Of a DNA stretch of 64,000 bases, positions 6,929-20,000 are shown piece by piece. Source of the DNA: Apostichopus japonicus (lineage: Eukaryota; Echinodermata; Holothuroidea; Aspidochirotida; Stichopodidae); NCBI RefSeq assembly GCF_037975245.1, contig NC_092581.1, forward strand, positions 260,501-324,500, given 5' to 3'. Made by a program: the position numbers and the translations under genes. The stretch's first letter is position 1. The number at the start of each line of letters is the position of its first letter. The notes under the pieces are model-generated. The model was given only the letters and a program-made list of their open reading frames with translations, searched no databases and had not been told where the DNA came from.

Positions 6929-9900
6929 TATATCAACTGCTGTCGTGGCGCGGTTGGTTGCTCTGTACCTCGAGAGCGTGACGTATTTTGGATCGCGGGC
7001 TCGAGACCAGGTGGGGGCAGTTTGCTTTTGCCGCGATCTTATACGGTCTCTGGGAACTTTAAGTATTAGAAACGAACATAGATTTATATCAACTGCTGTC
7101 GTGGCGCGGTTGGTTGCTCTGTACCTCGAGAGCGTGACGTATTTTGGATCGCGAGCTCGAGACCATGTGCCGGCAGTTTGCTTTTGCCGCGATCTCATAC
7201 GGTCTCTGGAACTTTAAGTATTAGAAACGAACATAGATTTATATCAACTGCTGTCGTGGCGCGGTTGGTTGCTCTGTACCTCGAGAGCGTGATGTATTTT
7301 GGATCGCGGGCTCGAGACCAGGTGCCGGCAGTTTGCTTTTGCCGCGATCTCATACGGTCTCTGGGAACTTTAAGTATTAGAAACGAACATAGATTTATAT
7401 CAACTGCTGTCGTGGCGCGGTTGGTTGCTCTGTACCTCGAGAGCGTGACGTATTTTGGATCGCGGGCTCGAGACCAGGTGGGGCAGTTTGCTTTTGCCGC
7501 GATCTTATACGGTCTCTGGGAACTTTAAGTATTAGAAACGAACATAGATTTATATCAACTGCTGTCGTGGCGCGGTTGGTTGCTCTGTACCTCGATAGCG
7601 TGACGTATTTTGGATCGCTGACTCGAGACCAGGTGGGGGCAGTTTGCTTTTGCCGCGATCTCATACGGTCTCTGGAACTTTAAGTATTAGAAACGAACAT
7701 AGATTTATATCAACTGCTGTCGTGGCGCGGTTGGTTGCTCTGTACCTCGATAGCGTTACGTATTTTGGATCGCGGGCTCGAGACCAGGTGCAGGCAGTTT
7801 GCTTTTGCCGCGATCTCATACGGTCTCTGGAAACTTTAAGTATTAGAAACGAACATAGATTGATATCAACTGCTGTCGTGGCGCGGTTGGTTGCTCTGTA
7901 CCTCGAGAGCGTGACGTATTTTGGATCGCGGGCTCGAGACCAGGTGGGGGCAGTTTGCTTTTGCCGCGATCTCATACGGTCTCTGGAACTTTAAGTATTA
8001 GAAACGAACATAGATTTATATCAACTGCTGTCGTGGCGCGGTTGGTTGCTCTGTACCTCGAGAGCGTGACGTATTTTGGATCGCGGGCTCGAGACCAGGT
8101 GGGGCCAGTTTGCTTTTGCCGCGATCTTGTACGGTCTCTGGGAACTTTAAGTATTAGAAACGAACATAGATTTATATCAACTGCTGTCGTGGCGCGGTTG
8201 GTTGTGCTCTGTACCTCGAGAGCGTGACGTATTTTGGATCGCGGGCTCGAGACCAGGTGCCGGCAGTTTGCTTTTGCCGCGATCTCATACGGTCTCTGGG
8301 AACTTTAAGTATTAGAAACGAACATAGATTTATATCAACTGCTGTCGTGGCGCGGTTGGTTGCTCTGTACCTCGAGAGCGTGACGTATTTTGGATCGCGG
8401 GCTCGAGACCAGGTGGGGGCAGTTTGCTTTTGCCGCGATCTCATACGGTCTCTGGAACTTTAAGTATTAGAAACGAACATAGATTTATATCAACTGCTGT
8501 CGTGGCGCGGTTGGTTGCTCTGTACCTCGAGAGCGTGACGTATTTTGGATCGCGGGCTCGAGACCAGGTGCCGGCAGTTTGCTTTTGCCGCGATCTCATA
8601 CGGTCTCTGGAACTTTAAGTATTAGAAACGAACATAGATTTATATCAACTGCTGTCGTGGCGCGGTTGGTTGCTCTGTACCTCGAGAGCGTGACGTATTT
8701 TGGATCGCGGGCTCGAGACCAGGTGGGGGCAGTTTGCTTTTGCCGCGATCTCATACGGTCTCTGGAAACTTTAAGTATTAGAAACGAACATAGATTGATA
8801 TCAACTGCTGTCGTGGCGCGGTTGGTTGTGCTCTGTACCTCGAGAGCGTGACGTATTTTGGATCGCGGGCTCGAGACCAGGTGGGGGCAGTTTGCTTTTG
8901 CCGCGATCTTGTACGGTCTCTGGGAACTTTAAGTATTAGAAACGAACATAGATTTATATCAACTGCTGTCGTGGCGCGGTTGGTTGCTCTGTACCTCGAG
9001 AGCGTGACGTATTTTGGATCGCGGGCTCGAGACCAGGTGGGGGCAGTTTGCTTTTGCCGCGATCTCATACGGTCTCTGGAACTTTAAGTATTAGAAACGA
9101 ACATAGATTTATATCAACTGCTGTCGTGGCGCGGTTGGTTGCTCTGTACCTCGAGAGCGTGACGTATTTTGGATCGCGGGCTCGAGACCAGGTGCCGGCA
9201 GTTTGCTTTTGCCGCGATCTCATACGGTCTCTGGAACTTTAAGTATTAGAAACGAACATAGATTTATATCAACTGCTGTCGTGGCGCGGTTGGTTGCTCT
9301 GTACCTCGAGAGCGTGACGTATTTTGGATCGCGGGCTCGAGACCAGGTGCCGGCAGTTTGCTTTTGCCGCGATCTCATACGGTCTCTGGAAACTTTAAGT
9401 ATTAGAAACGAACATAGATTTATATCAACTGCTGTCGTGGCGCGGTTGGTTGCTCTGTACCTCGAGAGCGTGACGTATTTTGGATCGCGGGCTCGAGACC
9501 AGGTGGGGGCAGTTTGCTTTTGCCGCGATCTTGTACGGTCTCTGGGAACTTTAAGTATTAGAAACGAACATAGATTTATATCAACTGCTGTCGTGGCGCG
9601 GTTGGTTGTGCTCTGTACCTCGAGAGCGTGACGTATTTTGGATCGCGGGCTCGAGACCAGGTGGGGGCAGTTTGCTTTTGCCGCGATCTCATACGGTCTC
9701 TGGGAACTTTAAGTATTAGAAACGAACATAGATTTATATCAACTGCTGTCGTGGCGCGGTTGGTTGCTCTGTACCTCGAGAGCGTGACGTATTTTGGATC
9801 GCGGGCTCGAGACCAGGTGGGGGCAGTTTGCTTTTGCCGCGATCTCATACGGTCTCTGGAACTTTAAGTATTAGAAACGAACATAGATTTATATCAACTG

Positions 9901-12900
9901 CTGTCATGGCGCGGTTGGTTGCTCTGTACCTCGAGAGCGTGACGTATTTTGGATCGCGGGCTCGAGACCAGGTGCCGGCAGTTTGCTTTTGCCGCGATCT
10001 CATACGGTCTCTGGAACTTTAAGTATTAGAAACGAACATAGATTTATATCAACTGCTGTCGTGGCGCGGTTGGTTGCTCTGTACCTCGAGAGCGTGACGT
10101 ATTTTGGATCGCGGGCTCGAGACCAGGTGCCGGCAGTTTGCTTTTGCCGCGATCTCATACGGTCTCTGGAAACTTTAAGTATTAGAAACGAACATAGATT
10201 GATATCAACTGCTGTCGTGGCGCGGTTGGTTGCTCTGTACCTCGAGAGCGTGACGTATTTTGGATCGCGGGCTCGAGACCAGGTGGGGGCAGTTTGCTTT
10301 TGCCGCAATCTCATACGGTCTCTGGAACTTTAAGTATTAGAAACGAACATAGATTTATATCAACTGCTGTCGTGGCGCGGTTGGTTGCTCTGTACCTCGA
10401 GAGCGTGACGTATTTTGGATCGCGGGCTCGAGACCAGGTGGGGGCAGTTTGCTTTTGCCGCGATCTTGTACGGTCTCTGGGAACTTTAAGTATTAGAAAC
10501 GAACATAGATTTATATCAACTGCTGTCGTGGCGCGGTTGGTTGTGCTCTGTACCTCGAGAGCGTGACGTATTTTGGATCGCGGGCTCGAGACCAGGTGGG
10601 GGCAGTTTGCTTTTGCCGCGATCTCATACGGTCTCTGGGAACTTTAAGTATTAGAAACGAACATAGATTTATATCAACTGCTGTCGTGGCGCGGTTGGTT
10701 GCTCTGTACCTCGAGAGCGTGACGTATTTTGGATCGCGGGCTCGAGACCAGGTGGGGGCAGTTTGCTTTTGCCGCGATCTCATACGGTCTCTGGAACTTT
10801 AAGTATTAGAAACGAACATAGATTTATATCAACTGCTGTCATGGCGCGGTTGGTTGCTCTGTACCTCGAGAGCGTGACGTATTTTGGATCGCGGGCTCGA
10901 GACCAGGTGCCGGCAGTTTGCTTTTGCCGCGATCTCATACGGTCTCTGGAACTTTAAGTATTAGAAACGAACATAGATTGATATCAACTGCTGTCGTGGC
11001 GCGGTTGGTTGTGCTCTGTACCTCGAGAGCGTGACGTATTTTGGATCGCGGGCTCGAGACCAGGTGCCGGCAGTTTGCTTTTGCCGCGATCTCATACGGT
11101 CTCTGGAACTTTAAGTATTAGAAACGAACATAGATTTATATTAACTGCTGTCGTGGCGCGGTTGGTTGCTCTGTACCTCGAGAGCGTGACGTATTTTGGA
11201 TCGCGGGCTCGAGACCAGGTGGGGGCAGTTTGCTTTTGCCGCGATCTCATACGGTCTCTGGGAACTTTAAGTATTAGAAACGAACATAGATTTATATCAA
11301 CTGCTGTCGTGGCGCGGTTGGTTGCTCTGTACCTCGAGAGCGTGACGTATTTTGGATCGCGGGCTCGAGACCAGGTGGGGCAGTTTGCTTTTGCCGCGAT
11401 CTCATACGGTCTCTGGAACTTTAAGTATTAGAAACGAACATAGATTTATATCAACTGCTGTCGTGGCGCGGTTGGTTGCTCTTTACCTCGAGAGCGTGAC
11501 GTATTTTGGATCGCGGGCTCGAGACCAGGTGGGGGCAGTTTGCTTTTGCCGCGATCTTATACGGTCTCTGGGAACTTTAAGTATTAGAAACGAACATAGA
11601 TTTATATCAACTGCTGTCGTGGCGCGGTTGGTTGCTCTGTACCTCGAGAGCGTGACGTATTTTGGATCGCGGGCTCGAGACCAGGTGGGGGCAGTTTGCT
11701 TTTGCCGGGTTCTTATACGGTCTCTGGGAACTTTAAGTATTAGAAACGAACATAGATTTATATCAACTGCTGTCGTGGCGCGGTTGGTTGCTCTGTACCT
11801 CGAGAGCGTGACGTATTTTGGATCGCGGGCTCGAGACCAGGTGGGGGCAGTTTGCTTTTGCCGCGATCTTGTACGGTCTCTGGGAACTTTAAGTATTAGA
11901 AACGAACATAGATTTATATCAACTGCTGTCGTGGCGCGGTTGGTTGTGCTCTGTACCTCGAGAGCGTGACGTATTTTGGATCGCGGGCTCGAGACCAGGT
12001 GCCGGCAGTTTGCTTTTGCCGCGATCTCATACGGTCTCTGGGAACTTTAAGTATTAGAAACGAACATAGATTTATATCAACTGCTGTCGTGGCGCGGTTG
12101 GTTGCTCTGTACCTCGAGAGCGTGACGTATTTTGGATCGCGGGCTCGAGACCAGGTGGGGGCAGTTTGCTTTTGCCGCGATCTCATACGGTCTCTGGAAC
12201 TTTAAGTATTAGAAACGAACATAGATTTATATCAACTGCTGTCGTGGCGCGGTTGGTTGCTCTGTACCTCGAGAGCGTGACGTATTTTGGATCGCGGGCT
12301 CGAGACCAGGTGCCGGCAGTTTGCTTTTGCCGCGATCTCATACGGTCTCTGGAACTTTAAGTATTAGAAACGAACATAGATTTATATCAACTGCTGTCGT
12401 GGCGCGGTTGGTTGCTCTGTACCTCGAGAGCGTGACGTATTTTGGATCGCGGGCTCGAGACCAGGTGGGGGCAGTTTGCTTTTGCCGCGATCTCATACGG
12501 TCTCTGGAAACTTTAAGTATTAGAAACGAACATAGATTTATATCAACTGCTGTCGTGGCGCGGTTGGTTGCTCTGTACCTCGAGAGCGTGACGTATTTTG
12601 GATCGCGGGCTCGAGACCAGGTGCCGGCAGTTTGCTTTTGCCGCGATCTCATACGGTCTCTGGGAACTTTAAGTATTAGAAACGAACATAGATTTATATC
12701 AGCTGCTGTCGTGGCGCGGTTGGTTGCTCTGTACCTCGAGAGCGTAACGTATTTTGGATCGCGGGCTCGAGACCAGGTGGGGGCAGTTTGCATTTGCCGG
12801 GATCTTATACGGTCTCTGGAACTTTAAGTATTAGAAACGAACATAGATTTATATCAACTGCTGTCGTGGCGCGGTTGGTTGCTCTGTACCTCGAGAGCGT
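6929..12900 (+). repeat. Array domain 1: mixed 155/156/158-bp units, GCCGG-rich
   Basis: About 38 units. Many carry GTGCCGGCAG instead of GTGGGGGCAG, CGATCTTGTACGG, CTCTGGAAAC or the GTTGTGCTC insertion. Length variants alternate, so no coding phase is kept. A ~540-bp stretch (about 9480-10022) recurs 935 bp downstream (about 10415-10957), including a shared GTCATGGCG mutation near 9905 and 10840. Confidence 0.85.
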
Positions 12901-14200
12901 GACGTATTTTGGATCGCGGGCTCGAGACCAGGTGGTGGCAGTTTGCTTTTGCCGCGATCTCATACGGTCTCTGGAACTTTAAGTATTAGAAACGAACATA
13001 GATTGATATCAACTGCTGTCGTGGCGCGGTTGGTTGCTCTGTACCTCGAGAGCGTGACGTATTTTGGATCGCTTGCTCGAGACCAGGTGGGGGCAGTTTG
13101 CTTTTGCCGCGTTCTTATACGGTCTCTGGGAACTTTAAGTATTAGAAACGAACATAGATTTATATCAACTGCTGTCGTGGCGCGGTTGGTTGCTCTGTAC
13201 CTCGGGAGCGTGACGTATTTTGGATCGCGGGCTCGAGACCAGGTGGGGGCAGTTTGCTTTTGCCGCGTTCTTATACGGTCTCTGGGAACTTTAAGTATTA
13301 GAAACGAACATAGATTTATATCAACTGCTGTCGTGGCGCGGTTGGTTGCTCTGTACCTCGAGAGCGTGACGTATTTTGGATCGCGGGCTCGAGACCAGGT
13401 GGGGCAGTTTGCTTTTGCCGCGATCTCATACGGTCTCTGGGAACTTTAAGTATTAGAAACGAACATAGATTGATATCAACTGCTGTCGTGGCGCGGTTGG
13501 TTGCTCTGTACCTCGAGAACGTGACGTATTTTGGATCGCGGGCTCGAGACCAGGTAGTGGCAGTTTGCTTTTGCCGCAATCTTATACGGTCTCTGGGAAC
13601 TTTAAGTATTAGAAACGAACATAGATTTATATCAACTGCTGTCGTGGCGCGGTTGGTTGCTCTGTACCTCGAGAGCGTGACGTATTTTGGATCGCGGGAT
13701 CGAGACCAGGTGGGGGCAGTTTGCTTTTGCCGCGATCTTATACGGTCTCTGGAACTTTAAGTATTAGAAACGAACATAGATTTATATCAACTGCTGTCGT
13801 GGCGCGGTTGGTTGCTCTGTACCTCGAGAGCATGACGTATTTTGGATCGCGGGATCGAGACCAAGTGGGGGCAGTTTGCTTTTGCCGGTTTCTTATACGG
13901 TCTCTGTGAACTTTAAGTATTAGAAACGAACATAGATTTATATCAACTGCTGTCGTGGCGCGGTTGGTTGCTCTGTACCTCGAGAGCGTGACGTATTTTG
14001 GATCGCGGGATCGAGACCAGGTGGGGGCAGTTTGCTTTTGCCGGGTTCTTATACGGTCTCTGGGAACTTTAAGTATTAGAAACGAACATAGATTTATATC
14101 AACTGCTGTCGTGGCGCGGTTGGTTGCTCTGTACCTCGATAGCGTGACGTATTTTGGATCGCGGGCTCGAGACCAGGTGGGGGCAGTTTGCTTTTGCCGC
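12901..14200 (+). repeat. Array domain 2: CCGGGTTC/CCGCGTTC/GGGATCGAG variants
   Basis: About 8 units in which the CCGCGATC segment is altered (GCCGCGTTC, GCCGGTTTC, GCCGGGTTC) and, in several, GGGCTCGAGACC becomes GGGATCGAGACC, changing the B box. The changed segment is one arm of the unit's inverted repeat, so these units should lose that hairpin. CCGGGTTC units recur sparsely at 11.7, 36.96, 39.09, 48.28, 48.59 and 51.09 kb. Confidence 0.8.
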
Positions 14201-16060
14201 GATCTCATACGGTCTCTGGAACTTTAAGTATTAGAAACGAACATAGATTTATATCAACTGCTGTCGTGGCGCGGTTGGTTGCTCTGTACCTCGAGAGCGT
14301 GACGTATTTTGGATCGCGGGCTCGAGACCAGGTGGGGGCAGTTTGCTTTTGCCGCGATCTCATACGGTCTCTGGAACTTTAAGTATTAGAAACGAACATA
14401 GATTTATATCAACTGCTGTCGTGGCGCGGTTGGTTGCTCTGTACCTCGAGAGCGTGACGTATTTTGGATCGCGGGCTCGAGACCAGGTGGGGGCAGTTTG
14501 CTTTTGCCGCGATCTTGTACGGTCTCTGGGAACTTTAAGTATTAGAAACGAACATAGATTTATATCAACTGCTGTCGTGGCGCGGTTGGTTGTGCTCTGT
14601 ACCTCGAGAGCGTGACGTATTTTGGATCGCGGGCTCGAGACCAGGTGGGGGCAGTTTGCTTTTGCCGCGATCTCATACGGTCTCTGGGAACTTTAAGTAT
14701 TAGAAACGAACATAGATTTATATCAACTGCTGTCGTGGCGCGGTTGGTTGCTCTGTACCTCGAGAGCGTGACGTATTTTGGATCGCGGGCTCGAGACCAG
14801 GTGGGGGCAGTTTGCTTTTGCCGCGATCTTGTACGGTCTCTGGGAACTTTAAGTATTAGAAACGAACATAGATTTATATCAACTGCTGTCGTGGCGCGGT
14901 TGGTTGTGCTCTGTACCTCGAGAGCGTGACGTATTTTGGATCGCGGGCTCGAGACCAGGTGGGGGCAGTTTGCTTTTGCCGCGATCTTGTACGGTCTCTG
15001 GGAACTTTAAGTATTAGAAACGAACATAGATTTATATCAACTGCTGTCGTGGCGCGGTTGGTTGCTCTGTACCTCGAGAGCGTGACGTATTTTGGATCGC
15101 GGGCTCGAGACCAGGTGGGGGCAGTTTGCTTTTGCCGCGATCTTGTACGGTCTCTGGAACTTTAAGTATTAGAAACGAACATAGATTTATATCAACTGCT
15201 GTCGTGGCGCGGTTGGTTGTGCTCTGTACCTCGAGAGCGTGACGTATTTTGGATCGCGGGCTCGAGACCAGGTGGGGGCAGTTTGCTTTTGCCGCGATCT
15301 TATACGGTCTCTGGAACTTTAAGTATTAGAAACGAACATAGATTTATATCAACTGCTGTCGTGGCGCGGTTGGTTGCGCTCTGTACCTCGAGAGCGTGAC
15401 GTATTTTGGATCGCGGGCTCGAGACCAGGTGGGGGCAGTTTGCTTTTGCCGCGATCTTGTACGGTCTCTGGGAACTTTAAGTATTAGAAACGAACATAGA
15501 TTTATATCAACTGCTGTCGTGGCGCGGTTGGTTGTGCTCTGTACCTCGAGAGCGTGACGTATTTTGGATCGCGGGCTCGAGACCAGGTGGGGGCAGTTTG
15601 CTTTTGCCGCGATCTCATACGGTCTCTGGAACTTTAAGTATTAGAAACGAACATAGATTTATATCAACTGCTGTCGTGGCGCGGTTGGTTGTGCTCTGTA
15701 CCTCGAGAGCGTGACGTATTTTGGATCGCGGGCTCGAGACCAGGTGGGGCAGTTTGCTTTTGCCCCGATCTCATACGGTCTCTGGAACTTTAAGTATTAG
15801 AAACGAACATAGATTTATATCAACTGCTGTCGTGGCGCGGTTGGTTGTGCTCTGTACCTCGAGAGCGTGACATATTTTGGATCGCGGGCTCGAGACCAGG
15901 TGGGGGCAGTTTGCTTTTGCCGCGATCTCATACGGTCTCTGGAACTTTAAGTTTTAGAAACGAACATAGATTTATATCAACTGCTGTCGTGGCGCGGTTG
16001 GTTGTGCTCTGTACCTCGAGAGCGTGACGTATTTTGGATCGCGGGCTCGAGACCAGGTGG
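14201..16060 (+). repeat. Array domain 3: units with the GTTGTGCTC insertion
   Basis: Many successive units here carry two extra bases in GGTTGGTTGTGCTCTG, giving 157/158-bp units and 314-bp dimers (156 + 158, for example 14612 to 14926). The insertion falls just after the A box, in what would be the D-loop of the tRNA-like fold. A related GTTGCGCTC form occurs near 15375. Confidence 0.8.
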
Positions 16061-19000
16061 GGGCAGTTTGCTTTTGCCGCGATCTCATACGGTCTCTGGA
16101 ACTTTAAGTATTAGAAACGAACATAGATTGATATCAACTGCTGTCGTGGCGCGGTTGGTTGCTTTGTACCTCGAGAGCGTGACGTATTTTGGATCGCGGG
16201 CTCGAGACCAGGTGGGGGCAGTTTGCTTTTGCCGCGATCTCATACGGTCTCTGGGAACTTTAAGTATTAGAAACGAACATAGGTTGATATCAACTGCTGT
16301 CGTGGCGCGGTTGGTTGCTCTGTACCTCGAGAGCGTGACGTATTTTGGATCGCGGGCTCGAGACCAGGTGGGGGCAGTTTGCTTTTGCCGCGATCCCATA
16401 CGGTCTCTGGGAACTTTAAGTATTAGAAACGAACATAGATTTATATCAACTGCTGTCGTGGCGCGGTTGGTTGCTCTGTACCTCGAGAGCGTGACGTATT
16501 TTGGATCGCGGGCTCGAGACCAGGTGGGGGCAGTTTGCTTTTGCCGCGATCTTGTACGGTCTCTGGGAACTTTAAGTATTAGAAACGAACATAGATTTAT
16601 ATCAACTGCTGTCGTGGCGCGGTTGGTTGCTCTGTACCTCGAGAGCGTGACGTATTTTTGATCGCGGGCTCGAGACCAGGTGGGGGCAGTTTGCTTTTGC
16701 CGCGATCTCATACGGTCTCTGGAACTTTAAGTATTAGAAACGAACATAGATTTATATCAACTGCTGTCGTGGCGCGGTTGGTTGCTCTGTACCTCGAGAA
16801 CGTGACGTATTTTGGATCGCGGGCTCGAGACCAGGTGGGGGCAGTTTGCTTTTGCCGCGATCTCATACGGTCTCTGGGAACTTTAAGTATTAGAAACGAA
16901 CATAGATTTATATCAACTGCTGTCGTGGCGCGGTTGGTTGCTCTGTACCTCGAGAGCGTGACGTATTTTGGATCGGGGGCTCGAGACCAGGTGGGGGCAG
17001 TTTGCTTTTGCCGCGATCTCATACGGTCTCTGGGAACTTTAAGTATTAGAAACGAACATAGATTTATATCAACTGCTGTCGTGGCGCGGTTGGTTGCTCT
17101 GTACCTCGAGAGCGTGACGTATTTTGGATCGCGGGCTCGAGACCAGGTGGGGGCAGTTTGCTTTTGCCGCGATCTAATACGGTCTCTGGGAACTTTAAGT
17201 ATTAGAAACGAACATAGATTTATATTAACTGCTGTCGTGGCGCCGTTGGTTGCTCTGTACCTCGAGAGCGTGACGTATTTTGGATCGCGGGCTCGAGACC
17301 AGGTGTTGGCAGTTTGCTTTTGCCGCGATCTTATACGGTCTCTGAGAACTTTAAGTATTAGAAACGAACATAGATTTATATCAACTGCTGTCGTGGCGCG
17401 GTTGGTTGCTCTGTACCTCGAGAGCGTGACGTATTTTGGATCGCGGGCTCGAGACCAGGTGGGGGCAGTTTGCTTTTGCCGCGATCTTATACGGTCTCTG
17501 GGAACTTTAAGTATTAGAAACGAACATAGATTTATATCAACTGCTGTCGTGGCGCGGTTGGTTGCTCTGTACCTCGAGAGCGTGACGTATTTTGGATCGC
17601 GGGCTCGAGACCAGGTGGGGGCAGTTTGCTTTTGCCGGTTTCTTATACGGTCTCTGGGAACTTTAAGTATTAGAAACGGACATAGATTTATATCAACTGC
17701 TGTCGTGGCGCGGTTGGTTGCTCTGTACCTCGAGAGCGTGACGTATTTTGGATCGCGGGCTTGAGACCAGGTGGGGGCAGTTTGCTTTTGCCGCGATCTT
17801 ATACGGTCTCTGGGAACTTTAAGTATTAGAAACGAACATAGATTTATATCAACTGCTGTCGTGGCGCGGTTGGTTGCTCTGTACCTCGAGAGCGTGACGT
17901 ATTTCGGATCGCGGGCTCGAGACCAGGTGGGGGCAGTTTGCTTTTGCCGCGATCTCATACGGTCTCTGGGAACTTTAAGTATTAGAAACGAACATAGATT
18001 TATATCAACTGCTGTCGTGGCGCGGTTGGTTGCTCTGTACCTCGAGAGCGTGACGTATTTTGGATCGCGGGCTCGAGACCAGGTGGGGGCAGTTTGCTTT
18101 TGCCGCGATCTCATACGGTCTCTGGGAACTTTAAGTATTAGAAACGAACATAGATTTATATCAACTGCTGTCGTGGCGCGGTTGGTTGCTCTGTACCTCG
18201 AGAGCGTGACGTATTTTGGATCGCGGGCTCGAGACCAGGTGGGGGCAGTTTGCTTTTGCCGCGATCTGGTACGGTCTCTGGGAACTTTAAGTATTAGAAA
18301 CGAACATAGATTTATATCAACTGCTGTCGTGGCGCGGTTGGTTGCTCTGTACCTCGAGAGCGTGACGTATTTTGGATCGCGGGCTCGAGACCAGGTGGGG
18401 GCAGTTTGCTTTTGCCGCGATCTTATACGGTCTCTGGGAACTTTAAGTATTAGAAACGAACATAGATTTATATCAACTGCTGTCGTGGCGCGGTTGGTTG
18501 CTCTGTACCTCGAGAGCGTGACGTATTTTGGATCGCGGGCTCGAGACCAGGTGCGGGCAGTTTGCTTTTGCCGCGATCTGGTACGGTCTCTGGAACTTTA
18601 AGTATTAGAAACGGACATAGATTTATATCAACTGCTGTCGTGGCGCGGTTGGTTGCTCTGTACCTCGAGAGCGTGACGTATTTTGGATCGCGGGCTCGAG
18701 ACCAGGTGGGGGCAGTTTGCTTTTTCCGCGATCCCATACGGTCTCTGGAACTTTAAGTATTAGAAACGAACATAGATTTATATCAACTGCTGTCGTGGCG
18801 CGGTTGGTTGCTCTGTACCTCGAGAGCGTGACGTATTTTGGATCGCGGGCTCGAGACCAGGTGGGGGCAGTTTGCTTTTGCCGCGATCTCATACGGTCTC
18901 TGAGAACTTTAAGTATTAGAAACGAACATAGATTTATATCAACTGCTGTCGTGGCGCGGTTGGTTGCTCTGTACCTCGAGAGCGTGACGTATTTTGGATC

Positions 19001-20000
19001 GCGGGCTCGAGACCAGGTGGGGGCAGTTTGCTTTTGCCGCGATCTGATACGGTCTCTGGGAACTTTAAGTATTAGAAACGAACATAGATTTATATCAACT
19101 GCTGTCGTGGCGCGGTTGGTTGCTCTGTACCTCGAGAGCGTGACGTATTTTGGATCGCGGGCTCGAGACCAGGTGGGGGCAGTTTGCTTTTGCCGCGATC
19201 TCATACGGTCTCTGGGAACTTTAAGTATTAGAAACGAACATAGATTTATATCAACTGCTGTCGTGGCGCGGTTGGTTGCTCTGTACCTCGAGAGCGTGAC
19301 GTATTTTGGATCGCGGGCTCGAGACCAGGTGGGGGCAGTTTGCTTTTGCCGCGATCTCATACGGTCTCTGGGAACTTTAAGTATTACAAACCAACATAGA
19401 TTTATATCAACTGCTGTCGTGGCGCGGTTGGTTGCTCTGTACCTCGAGAGCGTGACGTATTTTGGATCGCGGGCTCGAGACCAGGTGGGGGCAGTTTGCT
19501 TTTGCCGCGATCTTATACGGTGTCTGGGAACTTTAAGTATTACAAACCAACATAGATTTATATCAACTGCTGTCGTGGCGCGGTTGGTTGCTCTGTACCT
19601 CGAGAGCGTGACGTATTTTGGATCGCGGGCTCGAGACCAGGTGGGGGCAGTTTGCTTTTGCCGCGATCTCATACGGTCTCTGGGAACTTTAAGTATTAGA
19701 AACGGACATAGATTTATATCAACTGCTGTCGTGGCGCGGTTGGTTGCTCTGTACCTCGAGAGCGTGACGTATTTTGGATCGCGGGCTCGAGACCAGGTGG
19801 GGGCAGTTTGCTTTTGCCGCGATCTCATACGGTCTCTGGGAACTTTAAGTATTAGAAACCAACATAGATTTATATCAACTGCTGTCGTGGCGCGGTTGGT
19901 TGCTCTGTACCTCGAGAGCGTGACGTATTTTGGATCGCGGGCTCGAGACCAGGTGGGGGCAGTTTGCTTTTGCCGCGATCTCATACGGTCTCTGGAACTT
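16061..20000 (+). repeat. Array domain 4: mostly in-phase 156-bp units
   Basis: Long runs of exact 156-bp spacing, so both strands stay open for hundreds of codons (for example minus 16708-18114 and 18623-19984). Local markers are ACGGACATAG, and the CAAACCAACATAG or GAAACCAACATAG forms at 19.39-19.86 kb. A single G deletion ends each run. Confidence 0.8.

Noticed and set aside
6866-7198. Frame joining satellite peptide to LINE-like residues
   Set aside because: Chance read-through of the LINE/satellite junction; no start or structure supports a fusion gene.
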